From: Vibrio chagasii
GTDB lineage: Bacteria > Pseudomonadota > Gammaproteobacteria > Enterobacterales > Vibrionaceae
Length of the DNA: 64,000 bases
Reading direction: 5' to 3'
Assembly (NCBI RefSeq): GCF_024347355.1
Contig: NZ_AP025467.1
Span: forward strand, 123,828-187,827
In this document: positions 45,026 to 53,828 of the stretch, piece after piece
How positions within the stretch are numbered: position 1 is the first letter of the stretch
How the letters are laid out: each line of letters begins with the position of its first letter
Program-made: the position numbers and the translations under genes
The notes under the pieces: model-generated
Seen by the model: only the letters and a program-made list of their open reading frames with translations
What the model was told of the DNA's origin: nothing
The model's database searches: none

Positions 45026-45149
45026 AAACGAAGATCTCAATTATCAAAACGAAGATCTTATAAAGCAAAACGAAGATCCAGTTAATGCAAAACGAAGATC
45101 CAGTAAAAAGACGGAAGCATGATCATGATTATTTAGAAGCATGATCATG
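45026..45149. repeat. Phased GATC iterons of the RctB-like origin
   Basis: Four AAACGAAGATC copies (45026, 45047, 45068, 45090), then two GAAGCATGATCATG copies (45114, 45136). GATC occurs at 45033, 45054, 45075, 45097, 45121 and 45143: spacing 21, 21, 22, 24 and 22 bp, so all sites lie on one face of the helix. ATGATCA is the core of the RctB 12-mer as I recall it. Confidence 0.85.
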
Positions 45150-46220
45150 GTGTGATAACAGGTTGTTAACAGCTTAATGCTGTTGAGCTGTTGATAAATC
45201 AACCGATCACATATTTGGTATCATCTTCCTTTTTTTGATATTTCTAATGTTTTCAATGATTTGTGTGGTTTTTGTCGCTTTGGGATTCTGTGAGGTATTG
45301 TTTTTTAATTGAAAATTTAATATTTGAGATGTTGATCTGTTTTGAAAGGTAAATTCATATAGAGCTGTGAGTAGACGAAATTTGATAAAATGACTTGAGA
45401 ACGGGCCCTTGAATGACCAAAACGATCAAGACCTAGATGCTGGATGCGTGAATAAAAAGGTCTTGTCACATGCAAAACGAATATATTGCATACTAATTTA
45501 GGACTCGTATTGCTTATAGAGCTAGCCAATGGGAAAGTTTCGAATGATTTTCCGGCCTATAATAAGGTCTCGTTGTGGTTAAACGAAGTCTAGAAACGAC
45601 ATCTTAAGACCATTCTTTAATCAAAACGAACGGGAGTAGCTTTATATAATGGTCCGTTCATAGCAAAACGAAACGATTCTATGAGATCGATTCGTTTAGT
45701 GATGGTGACTATGTTCCTGTAATTTGGATTGCTTTAGTCCATGAAATGTCGTCATTTCTACTTTTTTTCCGTTCTACTGTATTTGGGGAAAGTTGGTAGA
45801 TGTAGTATGACCTTTTTATACAACTGACAGACAATAGAAATGCTCATTTTGACCAGACATTTTTATACCGATTGCTCGCGTGTAGCTATAGTTGATAAGG
45901 GTGGGGGGACTTAAATATTAATCTTAGTTGGTCTGGATGGGAGGACCAATATATTGAGGGATTTGGTCTTCACGCTTGGACCAAAATATTCACGATCTTG
46001 TTTGTGTTATTGTTTTTTAAATTGAAACGACTTATTTTTGAATGTTATGATCTTAGATGTGTAAAGTCCAATAGAAAATACAAAATATGTTAAATTTCTA
46101 GTTTGAATCTCAATAACCCACCCGTGCTATTCAATCTTTCCCTTGGTGTCGAGTCCAAGAGTTTCCTATGACGCCTATGTAAATCAGTAAGTTATGGGTT
46201 GTGGTTGTTTTTTATGCTAC

Positions 46221-46246
46221 GATATAGGAAACCATTTTTCCTATAT
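46221..46246. other. Palindrome before the tyrosine recombinase gene
   Basis: Arms ATATAGGAAA / TTTTCCTATAT around a short centre, ending six bases before the recombinase ATG. Two inverted ~11-base arms with a small spacer are the shape of a tyrosine-recombinase core site; it could equally be an operator. Confidence 0.55.
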
Positions 46247-46251
46247 TGAAA

Positions 46252-47010
46252 ATGACTGACGAATTTGAGTTTAAGTGGGTGTTTAATCCACCCCAAAAAG
46301 CCACAAAGCAACCTGATATTATTAGCCCCAAAGATTTCGATTCGCTGGTGGATAGGATCAATAACGAAGGGGTTGACCCTTTGGTAGCGTCAAGAAACCA
46401 AGCCTTATTATGGATGACCTATGGCAGCGCTTTTAGAGCTGTTGAATGCAGTAAATGGCTTGTCAGTGAAGCGATGTATCCAAACGGTGAAATAATGCGC
46501 TTAACACGTATTAGGGCTGATGGCACGAAAGGAAGTTACCCGATAGTCGCGCCAATCGTAATCGATAAGCAGAGATACTACCTTGAGCGTTGGCTTGAGC
46601 TGCGAGTTCAGCATCGTATTGGCTTAAACCTGTCAGGAAAGAAAGAGGAGCAGTATCGCGGTCTAAACCCTGATTCGCCCGTATTTCTAAGCTATAGGCA
46701 TTATGAATGGCATCCTTTCTCACTCACTAGAAAAGTGACAAAAGGAAAGGAGTATATGGTCGCTACCTCAATGCAAAATACGATCAGTTCATTATTCAAA
46801 GAATACGGACATCCCAATTGTTCGAGTCATACAGGGCGGCATTCCATTTCTAGGTTAATGGCGAAAATACTGGACGGAAAAAAAAGTGATGCAGAGCTAC
46901 GAAAAATCATTCAAAACTTACTGCACCATCGAGATGAGCGTTCGCAAGATGATTACCGAGAAATTAACTGGAAAAGCTTGCGTGAAAAGACAAAGCATAT
47001 GTTTAAGTAA
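46252..47010 (+). CDS. Tyrosine recombinase (integrase), short
   Basis: 252 residues, mostly the catalytic domain. Catalytic set: Arg in GSAFRAVEC, Lys in the ADGTKGSY hairpin, HxxR in SHTGRHSIS, His in LLHHRDE and the nucleophile Tyr in QDDYREI. The start is the ATG at 46252 (a TTG lies six bases earlier). The N-terminal core-binding domain is short or absent (about 30 residues), unlike 300-400-residue phage integrases. It opens a plus-strand run of genes and might move that segment, act on the palindrome in front of it, or resolve plasmid multimers. Confidence 0.85.
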   Translation: MTDEFEFKWVFNPPQKATKQPDIISPKDFDSLVDRINNEGVDPLVASRNQALLWMTYGSAFRAVECSKWLVSEAMYPNGEIMRLTRIRADGTKGSYPIVAPIVIDKQRYYLERWLELRVQHRIGLNLSGKKEEQYRGLNPDSPVFLSYRHYEWHPFSLTRKVTKGKEYMVATSMQNTISSLFKEYGHPNCSSHTGRHSISRLMAKILDGKKSDAELRKIIQNLLHHRDERSQDDYREINWKSLREKTKHMFK

Positions 47011-47019
47011 GGATAGTCA

Positions 47020-48066
47020 ATGACACTTACATCAAATAGTGAATATCAAGATTGGATCGCCAGCTTAAAGGCTCAAGTCAGAAACTCTCAACAAAAGGCT
47101 TCATTGGCTGTTAACTCTGAGCTGATCAAGCTTTACTGGTCTATTGGAAAGCAGATTTCTGACAAACAGGAAGTTTCTGGTTGGGGTGGAAAAGTTGTAC
47201 AACAACTCGCATCGGATTTGAAGAAAGAGTTTCCTTCAATGAAGGGGTTATCTCGTTCAAACTTAATGTATATGCGTTCTTTTGCTTTAGAGTGGCCTGA
47301 TTTTGAGGAAAATCAAATTGTCCAACAAGCTGTTGGACAATTACCTTGGGGGCATAATTTAGTTTTAATACAACGCTTTAAGACTATAGATGAGCGCCTA
47401 TGGTATGCAAACAAAGCAATAGAAAATGGATGGTCTAGATCAGTACTAGTCCACCAAATTGACAGCAACTTAATTTCTAGGCAAGGCAATGCAGTAAACA
47501 ACTTTAAATCTACTCTGCCGTCAGTCACCTCAGAACTTGCCGCTCAAACATTCAAAGATCCGTACTCTTTAGACTTCTTGAACCTGTCAGACGAAGCAAA
47601 AGAGCGTGTCATTGAACAAGGCTTGATGAAGCACATTACCGCTTTCCTACTTGAACTCGGCAGTGGGTTTGCTCTCGTTGGTCAACAGTTTAACTTGAAC
47701 GTTGGTGGTGATGATTTCTTTCTCGACCTATTGTTTTTCAATATCAAGCTAAATTGCTATGTCGTAATTGAGCTCAAAGCCGACAAACTAACACCGCAAG
47801 ATGTCGGACAGTTAGATTTTTATTTAGCTGCCGTAGACGGTGAACTCAAACAACCAAACCACGCACCAACAATTGGACTTTTACTCTGTAAAGAACGTAA
47901 TCGTGTAGTTGCCGAGTATGCTGTAAGAAATAAGACTTCTCCAATAGGCATTGCCGAATACACGTTATCTGAGTCTCTTCCTAAAGAACTTCAAGAAGGA
48001 CTGCCAACAATTGAAGACATAGAGGCTTCCCTGTCTGTTGAGCTAAAAGGAGAGAAAGGTGACTAA
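47020..48066 (+). CDS. YhcG-type PD-(D/E)xK nuclease family protein (DUF1016)
   Basis: 348 residues. The N-terminal DUF1016-type helical part (LIKLYWSIGKQIS ... FPSMKGLSRSNLMYMRSFA ... QLPWGHNLVL) is followed by the nuclease core: GGDDFFLDLLFFN (catalytic Asp), YVVIELKADK (ExK) and the helix DVGQLDFYLAAVD. YhcG relatives are DNA nucleases, several linked to phage defence or genome maintenance. It overlaps the next gene by eight bases. Full family length, key residues present. Confidence 0.85.
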   Translation: MTLTSNSEYQDWIASLKAQVRNSQQKASLAVNSELIKLYWSIGKQISDKQEVSGWGGKVVQQLASDLKKEFPSMKGLSRSNLMYMRSFALEWPDFEENQIVQQAVGQLPWGHNLVLIQRFKTIDERLWYANKAIENGWSRSVLVHQIDSNLISRQGNAVNNFKSTLPSVTSELAAQTFKDPYSLDFLNLSDEAKERVIEQGLMKHITAFLLELGSGFALVGQQFNLNVGGDDFFLDLLFFNIKLNCYVVIELKADKLTPQDVGQLDFYLAAVDGELKQPNHAPTIGLLLCKERNRVVAEYAVRNKTSPIGIAEYTLSESLPKELQEGLPTIEDIEASLSVELKGEKGD

Positions 48067-48760
48067 TAAGCCAAGTAAGACTCAAACCTCTTTCCTAAGA
48101 AGGCTTCTTGTCGCCTTCATGATAGACACAGGCAAGAATACAGTACCGTTAATTATGGAAAGCACTGGCATGCCTCGTAGAACCGCACAGGATACGATCA
48201 AAGCCTTGAATGAGTTAGAAATAGACATTGAACAATTCAATCGTGGTGAATATCGCATCAATAGTTGGGGAGCCGTTAACCGAAACTGGATAGAAAATAA
48301 CTTTACGCACGTCTGTAGCGTGCTATCATATCCTCAATATGAAATTAGTGAGGTAAGTGATATGTCATACGAGCAGGTTGTCCATGATCAAACCCTTTAT
48401 TGTGCTGCCCAATCGCTAGAATTAGCGCAACAGCTTGCAGTCTTGTCTAGAGCGCCAGAGTCCGAAGATAGAACTCGTAAGGCTAAACAGCTTGTTAAAA
48501 AGCTAAACAGCAACGAGAGCCGCATAGCAGCTCTGCGTCACATGTATCTTACCGTTGGTAGAGATGATTTAGAGCAACTAATGTTTGAACTTACCGAACT
48601 AACAATGGAAGAACATTCAACAGCTCTAAGTGACCCCAATGGATGGAAAGAAGCATTGCAAATTACAGGGGAAACGGATGAGAAAGAATCTTATGTCGCT
48701 CCAACGAAAGCTATAACTCAATGGCGTGTTAAGTTCATCGAAGCTATTCAATCTAAGTAG
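48059..48760 (+). CDS. Winged-helix DNA-binding protein, partner of YhcG-like nuclease
   Basis: 233 residues. The first ~80 (LLVAFMIDTGKNTVPLIMES... PRRTAQDTIKALNELEIDI ... RINSWGAVN) form a winged helix-turn-helix; the rest is helical. It overlaps the nuclease gene, so the two are co-translated and could form a complex or a nuclease/regulator pair. Confidence 0.7.
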   Translation: MTNKPSKTQTSFLRRLLVAFMIDTGKNTVPLIMESTGMPRRTAQDTIKALNELEIDIEQFNRGEYRINSWGAVNRNWIENNFTHVCSVLSYPQYEISEVSDMSYEQVVHDQTLYCAAQSLELAQQLAVLSRAPESEDRTRKAKQLVKKLNSNESRIAALRHMYLTVGRDDLEQLMFELTELTMEEHSTALSDPNGWKEALQITGETDEKESYVAPTKAITQWRVKFIEAIQSK

Positions 48761-48769
48761 AGGTGTTAA

Positions 48770-49051
48770 ATGAGCAGCTTAATTGAAAAACGACCTACAC
48801 CTGAAACAATTTACGTTTCAGAAAGTGGTCAGCGTATTTACGTGGAAGATGTCATTGGCGAGGAAAATGACGAGTTCTACTTGGTTATGACAGTTCCAGC
48901 CGAAGATAAAGACGATATGGACGCTATGGGTGATGAATTAGACTCTCATCAGTGGGTTGAAATGATGAATACACTTGGCCTAGAACCAGAAATCGAAGCT
49001 GGTGGAGCGGAGCAAGACAAAATTCGCTCCATGGTCACTAAGCAGTCATAG
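48770..49051 (+). CDS. Small acidic protein (93 aa)
   Basis: Ten bases after the winged-helix gene, AGAGGTGTTAA before the ATG. Extremely acidic middle (EDKDDMDAMGDELD). No family recognised; the charge would fit a DNA mimic or inhibitor, but nothing proves it. Confidence 0.65.
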   Translation: MSSLIEKRPTPETIYVSESGQRIYVEDVIGEENDEFYLVMTVPAEDKDDMDAMGDELDSHQWVEMMNTLGLEPEIEAGGAEQDKIRSMVTKQS

Positions 49052-49096
49052 GAAACTAAACTGGTGGCACTAGCCCCATGAGATAGGAAACATCAA

Positions 49097-49405
49097 ATGA
49101 TCCGTGAGTATATTTATATTGATGAAGGTGAATTGAAGGATGGTTTATCACATAAACTTTGTGCGCCAATCTCATTTTGTCGAGACAAGAAACCATATCG
49201 ATTATGGTCATTACCCCATTTCCGCTGTAAAGACATTGAGCCTCCTAAAAGCCTTCCTTTAATTCACGGTGACTCAGCGTTTTTAGAAGATCAACTAAGG
49301 GACTGGTCAGTGCGTCAAGACTGCTTGTTCTATCGAGGTCAATTTGTAGAAGGGAACATTTGGCTAGCGATTGAATATGAAGAAACTGCCGTCCAGTCGG
49401 AATAG
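49097..49405 (+). CDS. Hypothetical protein (102 aa)
   Basis: Preceded by ATAGGAAACATCAA, a junction sequence repeated in front of other genes here. Soluble; several Trp, Cys and Pro. Unknown. Confidence 0.6.
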   Translation: MIREYIYIDEGELKDGLSHKLCAPISFCRDKKPYRLWSLPHFRCKDIEPPKSLPLIHGDSAFLEDQLRDWSVRQDCLFYRGQFVEGNIWLAIEYEETAVQSE

Positions 49406-49446
49406 TTAAGAGTACCGCCACTTAACCAAACAGCTATGGAGTTGAT

Positions 49447-49698
49447 ATGGCAACCACGATTCAAGTAGTAGAGAACTTACGAGTAGGGAAAAACGTCACT
49501 ATTGATGGTCAACGCTGCGAAGTTGAAAGGACTTCTTTCTCTCAAGCGATTTCCCAGAAAATGGCCTTCGAAGAATTGAATAAAGTAATGGCCGATGAGC
49601 TACTAGAACGCAAGATTATTGGACGAGACAAAACAGGTGTTTTCTACTGGGTTGAAAGTGGTGAGCCACTTGCTCCCGAAGTGGAATATCAGAATTAA
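49447..49698 (+). CDS. Hypothetical protein (83 aa)
   Basis: Small protein with a beta start (ATTIQVVENLRVGKNVTIDGQRCEVERT). Followed by the junction TTAACTAACATTGGAAACAT, which recurs after the 51136-51462 gene. Confidence 0.6.
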   Translation: MATTIQVVENLRVGKNVTIDGQRCEVERTSFSQAISQKMAFEELNKVMADELLERKIIGRDKTGVFYWVESGEPLAPEVEYQN

Positions 49699-49737
49699 CT
49701 AACATTGGAAACATGCGTTTATATAGGAACGGGTTAA

Positions 49738-50346
49738 ATGGATGTAACGAACTATATAGCTAAAGTAGAAGTGGGTGCCTTTACGGATTTTGAGTTCTGT
49801 AAAGAAGTTACGCTCACAGAAGAAGGTATAAAGGCCATCGAAAACGCGATAGATGGTGCAGTGACGCTCGATTGGGGTGGAGAGTGGCACCTTTGGGCCG
49901 CTTTTGACTCTGGCAATAACGATGACGATTACTATGACATTACCGTGGGTAACTTGAACATAGATGATTTTGATTTACCTGAGCAGTTCTTTGAACTAGT
50001 CAACCTAATACTTGATTCAGAACAAAATGATTCACAACAACAGTTACAAAGTATTGTGGGAGATACAGAACTTGAAATTCATGGTTTTGACTTTGACACC
50101 TGCTATTACAATGGAAAGGAATTGATCATTGTGGAGAGCTCAAATAAGGCCGCTTATTTAATGTTTCAATCGAGTTCTGATTCTGTACTTTCGTACTCAG
50201 GTTTCTATCTTGAATTCAAATCAGTAGAGAAAGCTCAAAACTATGTGTTGAGCAAGTACGACCCTACGAACCCAGATGACTTCCAGGTTCAGTCCATCAT
50301 CTATCAAGAGATAGAAGTGGATCTAAAGAACAAAATAATTAGCTAA
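49738..50346 (+). CDS. Acidic hypothetical protein (202 aa)
   Basis: Very acidic with many aromatic residues (DSGNNDDDYYDITVG). TATAGGAACGGGTTAA precedes the start. No recognised motif; not membrane-bound. Confidence 0.65.
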   Translation: MDVTNYIAKVEVGAFTDFEFCKEVTLTEEGIKAIENAIDGAVTLDWGGEWHLWAAFDSGNNDDDYYDITVGNLNIDDFDLPEQFFELVNLILDSEQNDSQQQLQSIVGDTELEIHGFDFDTCYYNGKELIIVESSNKAAYLMFQSSSDSVLSYSGFYLEFKSVEKAQNYVLSKYDPTNPDDFQVQSIIYQEIEVDLKNKIIS

Positions 50347-50432
50347 ATTGATTCAGTTGAATTTGAGCTTAAGGCTATAGCAAAGCGGATTAAATCTGAA
50401 TACAACGAAGTGTAGGGAATAAAGATAATAGT

Positions 50433-51074
50433 ATGAGTAGTGAATTATTCTTTCATGGAACTAGAGCAAATAAATTCAACTCTTTTGATCTTGATAAGCT
50501 TGGAACCGGTGAAGGTGCTTACGCAGCGAAAGGCATCTATTTTGCAACTTCTCTCAAAGGAGCCTGCAACCACGCTAAATACAAAACCAGGCAAACTGGT
50601 AAACCTTTAATCTATGTTTGCAAAATAAAGGCGTCTGCAAAAATACTCACTTTGAATAAACTTATTGAAGACCATAATTTAGATATTAAAAAGCTTTGGG
50701 ATAAATTACCAGTTTGGCTATCGACTAAACGAAGTGCAGATTGGTATTCTCAGTTTGCTTCTCCCCCTGAATCCCTAATAGATCCATATGCCCCTCACTT
50801 AGATGAAAGCGAACGCTGTGGTTTACTTCTTTCAATGGGAATTGACGTGCTAAGAGATTTTGAAAGTGGTGCCTTCGTAGATAGTTACTTGCATGGAAGA
50901 TCGCATTTAGTATTAAATCCGTCAGTGGTTGATATCATAGAAGTTATTGATGTCGATAGTATTCAAAGTGAAATATCTGGTAGAGCAAAGCAATACCTGA
51001 TTGCAGATGATTTTGCACCACTTGGCGCCTCAAACGTTATGAGCAAACTTCGCCAGTACACACCTGAAGTTTAA
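50433..51074 (+). CDS. ADP-ribosyltransferase-like protein
   Basis: 213 residues. The opening LFFHGTRANKFNSFDLDKLGTGEGAYAAKGIYFATSLKGA has the HGT...F..FD...G.G.....G.YF pattern of the ART/PARP-like fold in phage and plasmid polyvalent systems (His-Tyr NAD-binding positions: H8, Y38). A catalytic Glu candidate is not certain; the ESERCG and VVDIIEV regions are possibilities. It would transfer ADP-ribose from NAD to a target, as effector or anti-defence protein. Confidence 0.6.
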   Translation: MSSELFFHGTRANKFNSFDLDKLGTGEGAYAAKGIYFATSLKGACNHAKYKTRQTGKPLIYVCKIKASAKILTLNKLIEDHNLDIKKLWDKLPVWLSTKRSADWYSQFASPPESLIDPYAPHLDESERCGLLLSMGIDVLRDFESGAFVDSYLHGRSHLVLNPSVVDIIEVIDVDSIQSEISGRAKQYLIADDFAPLGASNVMSKLRQYTPEV

Positions 51075-51135
51075 TAGTTTTTTGGGTTGTCGGTCCGAAC
51101 CCACACCCTCGGCATTTTAATAGGAAACATGAGTT

Positions 51136-51462
51136 ATGTTTGGTGTTAGCAAAGAAAAGGAATTGGTGATTAGCGATTCTGATATTAAAGCAGCGTTACA
51201 ACATCTAAATTCGTTGCCTCATACCGTCACCGCAACAATGCCTCAACCTTGGGCTAAACAAACTTTTTTGGAATGGTTGAAAGGGTCACTTCCCAAAAAG
51301 ATTGAGTACGGAGTTCATTTTCATGTTGCTACGGGTGTATATGGTCACATCGTTCCTCTTGGGCATGGTTATCAGAACTACCCAAATGACGAACGTTACT
51401 TAGTCATACTTTCAATACGCTCTGGCAACACCGATTTAGATAGCCTGAACACACTTAACTAA
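51136..51462 (+). CDS. Hypothetical protein (108 aa)
   Basis: AATAGGAAACATGAGTT precedes the ATG. Basic, His-rich middle (HFHVATGVYGHIVPLGHGYQ). Unknown function. Confidence 0.6.
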   Translation: MFGVSKEKELVISDSDIKAALQHLNSLPHTVTATMPQPWAKQTFLEWLKGSLPKKIEYGVHFHVATGVYGHIVPLGHGYQNYPNDERYLVILSIRSGNTDLDSLNTLN

Positions 51463-51477
51463 CATTGGAAATATCAA

Positions 51478-51873
51478 ATGAGTGGAATACGCATAAAATC
51501 AAAGGAAAATGGGGCGTCACTCTCTCTTGATTTTACTACTGATCGCGCAGACAACGCCCCGCAAACGGGGGTGTTGATTTTTGCTGGTAACGCTGACAGC
51601 AACAAACACATACTAGCACAAGCAACTTTCGAACAATTTAAAACGCCGTCAATTCTTTATGGACTATTGAGTGGCGATGTTATGGCTAGTGAATGTTTAG
51701 AGGCAAGTGCGCATAAACTCTGCGTTGCTACCATCCATGCTGAATCGGAAAGTGATGTATTAGAATCGCTAAGTAGGCTCGGGCTAAGTGAACATATTAG
51801 TGACATCAAAGCCGTTTTCTACTGCGATGAAGATAGTCAAACTCTTGATTGTAGAAAGCTTAATCTGAATTAG
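51478..51873 (+). CDS. Hypothetical protein (131 aa)
   Basis: Preceded by AACTAACATTGGAAATATCAA, repeating the junction after the 49447-49698 gene. Alpha/beta protein, last in the plus-strand run. Unknown. Confidence 0.6.
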   Translation: MSGIRIKSKENGASLSLDFTTDRADNAPQTGVLIFAGNADSNKHILAQATFEQFKTPSILYGLLSGDVMASECLEASAHKLCVATIHAESESDVLESLSRLGLSEHISDIKAVFYCDEDSQTLDCRKLNLN

Positions 51874-51933
51874 GAAACAATGCTAAAGATAGGTTTTATC
51901 TAGAGGAGATGCTTTTACTCGAAAACATGACAA

Positions 51934-51980
51934 TGAAACAGGTAAAAAGAACTTTAGAGCCGACCTTTTTACCTGTTTCA
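51934..51980. terminator. Terminator of the plus-strand gene run
   Basis: 16-base perfect stem (TGAAACAGGTAAAAAG and complement) with a 15-base loop. Confidence 0.7.
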
Positions 51981-52011
51981 TAAACCAATTTCCTCTGGAT
52001 CGGTCACAACA

Positions 52012-52530
52012 CTATTTTTGTGACCGGTTCTTCTCTTCAATTCTAGATAGCAGATTTAGCTCGAACGCGGCCAGGAACGAGATAGGGTCGTTTTCAGACC
52101 ATTCTTCACGATTAGCATGCTTTTCTCTTTCTTGGCTCAGTAGCTTAAATTTAGTTGCACCTTGGCCTTTTAGAGTACGGATATATTCCTTGATCGCTTT
52201 ATGCGATGGAGTCATATATGTCACATCTGCTAAATCAATAATGCCGGACTTACGTATGTAAGTTACAAGCTCTTGTTCGTGCTCTATGAGGTAGTAATAA
52301 CCATGGTACGAATTGCAGATACTCATAACCAGTGGCGCAACTGCGTCCGCTTCGACTAACGAAAAGAACAAGTCATGATTTTGTGAGTAAAGGTCCGTCA
52401 GTTTCGTATCGTGCTTGAAGTATTCAACAAGCTCGCTTATCAGCTGTGAGTGGTCTTCATAGAATGTCGGGTTGCCACCATCTTCTTTGAATACCGCAAT
52501 GAAGTCAGAAAGTTTAGTAGTAATATTCAT
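52012..52530 (-). CDS. Hypothetical protein (172 aa)
   Basis: Helical, soluble. A hairpin (GGTCACAA/TTGTGACC) spans the stop codon. The -10 on its side reads TATAAT, directly followed by an inverted TATGGTAAT box (52560-52575), so it may be in the same regulon as the array. Confidence 0.65.
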   Translation of the reverse strand: MNITTKLSDFIAVFKEDGGNPTFYEDHSQLISELVEYFKHDTKLTDLYSQNHDLFFSLVEADAVAPLVMSICNSYHGYYYLIEHEQELVTYIRKSGIIDLADVTYMTPSHKAIKEYIRTLKGQGATKFKLLSQEREKHANREEWSENDPISFLAAFELNLLSRIEEKNRSQK

Positions 52531-52623
52531 GATGAACCAATATCAATTTTTGTGTTAGATAATGGTAATTATAACGAAGGTTGAAAATTTTGTGGAGAGC
52601 AATTTTGGCGGCCAGAAAGAAGA

Positions 52624-52646
52624 AAACCCGCTCAAAGAGCGGGTTT
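52624..52646 (-). terminator. Terminator of parAB
   Basis: AAACCCGCTC/GAGCGGGTTT hairpin with TTTTCTTCTTTC following on the minus strand. Confidence 0.8.
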
Positions 52647-52665
52647 CTAATGAAGCGGTAATAGT

Positions 52666-52785
52666 ATGCTTGGGGGCAATACAATTAAGCTTCTAATCAT
52701 CATTATACTTATGGGTCATATGTTTACAAGTTCAATCGATATATTTTCAATTGATTGGACAAAGAGTAAACGAATCCTTTGCTGA
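52666..52785 (+). other. Isolated array-type leader with a 39-codon frame
   Basis: ATGCTTGGGGGCAATAC, the array leader, appears here on the plus strand with no array gene behind it. An open frame from that ATG runs 39 codons (hydrophobic start, MLGGNTIKLLIIIILMG). It may be a remnant of a lost unit, or a small membrane peptide. Confidence 0.4.
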
Positions 52786-52787
52786 TC

Positions 52788-53819
52788 TTAGTCGAATTCA
52801 ATTCCCCACTTACCTAGCATTACCTTCAACTCAGACAGTCGCTCATCTGGAATTTCTGAGATTGTTAAATTCAGGCTCTTTTTCGAAGAATCGTGTTTGA
52901 TTTTAACCTGAGAACCATCACCTAGCTTCTGCTTCACAACAACAGGAGTTTGCGCGGTAGGGTTTTCAATTTTCGATTTCTGGTCTTCAAAGTACTGCTT
53001 ATGAAAGTCGAACAACTTACTAGCAATAAGTTTGTTTGCAGAACTCGGTTGATCGTCACCATTTCGAAGGTTAAGCACTGTATCTTTAAGTGATACACAG
53101 TAACCTTCCAGTTTCGTAGTGAACACTGAATCATCCAATAAAACAATTGGTGCCAAAGACTCAATTAGCGGCCTGCCAAGGTCTGGTGTCGATGGGATAA
53201 CCTCAATGATAAAATCCGGAAATTGTCTGACAGCAATACCAGCTCTGATTATTTTTCTATCAACATCTTCTTCTTTTGCAATCTCAGCAATTTTCTTGCC
53301 CTTAGTCTGCATGGCCAACCAGCTTTCACCTCTCTCATAGAGAGAGTTAGGTTTTACATAGTTGCTCGATTTAGAGATGTTTGCTTTCGCTTCATTTGAG
53401 ATCTTTGTTGTGGTACCCCAGGTTATGAAATCCATTCCTTTATGAAAGCACCCAGAACGTCTTTGACTACCGTTCATAACCTCAAACTTACCTTGCTCAT
53501 CAATATATGAAATAGCAGGGGATAGCTGACCATTTTCAAGTTCTTTGATGATCCCCTGAAGAGAGAGCTTGTTTATGATTTTTTGGTCACGGATATTACA
53601 ATCTGATACATAGCTGGTGGACTCAATATCTTTATGCTTAATTGTGTACAGCTCGAACAAAACTGCTTGACCATCGATGACAATTTCGAGTTTGCTTTTG
53701 CCAGAAGTCGCAGCAGCATCAAGTGATTTTTCGGCCACAGCACTTATTTGAACGGGTTCAATATTGCCACCGCCTCTGCGTCTCTTACCCGAGTTTCCAT
53801 ATCCCATTGCATTACTCAT
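52788..53819 (-). CDS. parB: ParB-family partition protein
   Basis: 343 residues. ParB N-terminal features: a NGSQRRSG segment in place of the usual GERR box, followed by a helix-turn-helix (KGKKIAEIAKEEDVDRKIIRAGI). The basic N-terminus and C-terminal half are less conserved. It sits nine bases after parA and is transcribed with it. Binds a centromere-like site and works with ParA in plasmid segregation. The cognate parS was not identified; candidates are given in the findings. Confidence 0.8.
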   Translation of the reverse strand: MSNAMGYGNSGKRRRGGGNIEPVQISAVAEKSLDAAATSGKSKLEIVIDGQAVLFELYTIKHKDIESTSYVSDCNIRDQKIINKLSLQGIIKELENGQLSPAISYIDEQGKFEVMNGSQRRSGCFHKGMDFITWGTTTKISNEAKANISKSSNYVKPNSLYERGESWLAMQTKGKKIAEIAKEEDVDRKIIRAGIAVRQFPDFIIEVIPSTPDLGRPLIESLAPIVLLDDSVFTTKLEGYCVSLKDTVLNLRNGDDQPSSANKLIASKLFDFHKQYFEDQKSKIENPTAQTPVVVKQKLGDGSQVKIKHDSSKKSLNLTISEIPDERLSELKVMLGKWGIEFD

Positions 53820-53828
53820 AGCAGATCC

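Larger units (their letters stand above)
44828..46220. other. Second origin-like intergenic region (ori2-like)
   Basis: 1.4 kb, AT-rich, no convincing gene. It holds a perfect DnaA box, six phased GATC repeats (45026-45149), and further scattered CAAAACGA motifs at about 45419, 45473, 45623 and 45663. The last forms arms AAACGAA/TTCGTTT around an 18-base centre (about 45664-45695). Layout matches an RctB-type origin: iterons and DnaA box beside the initiator gene. Confidence 0.75.
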
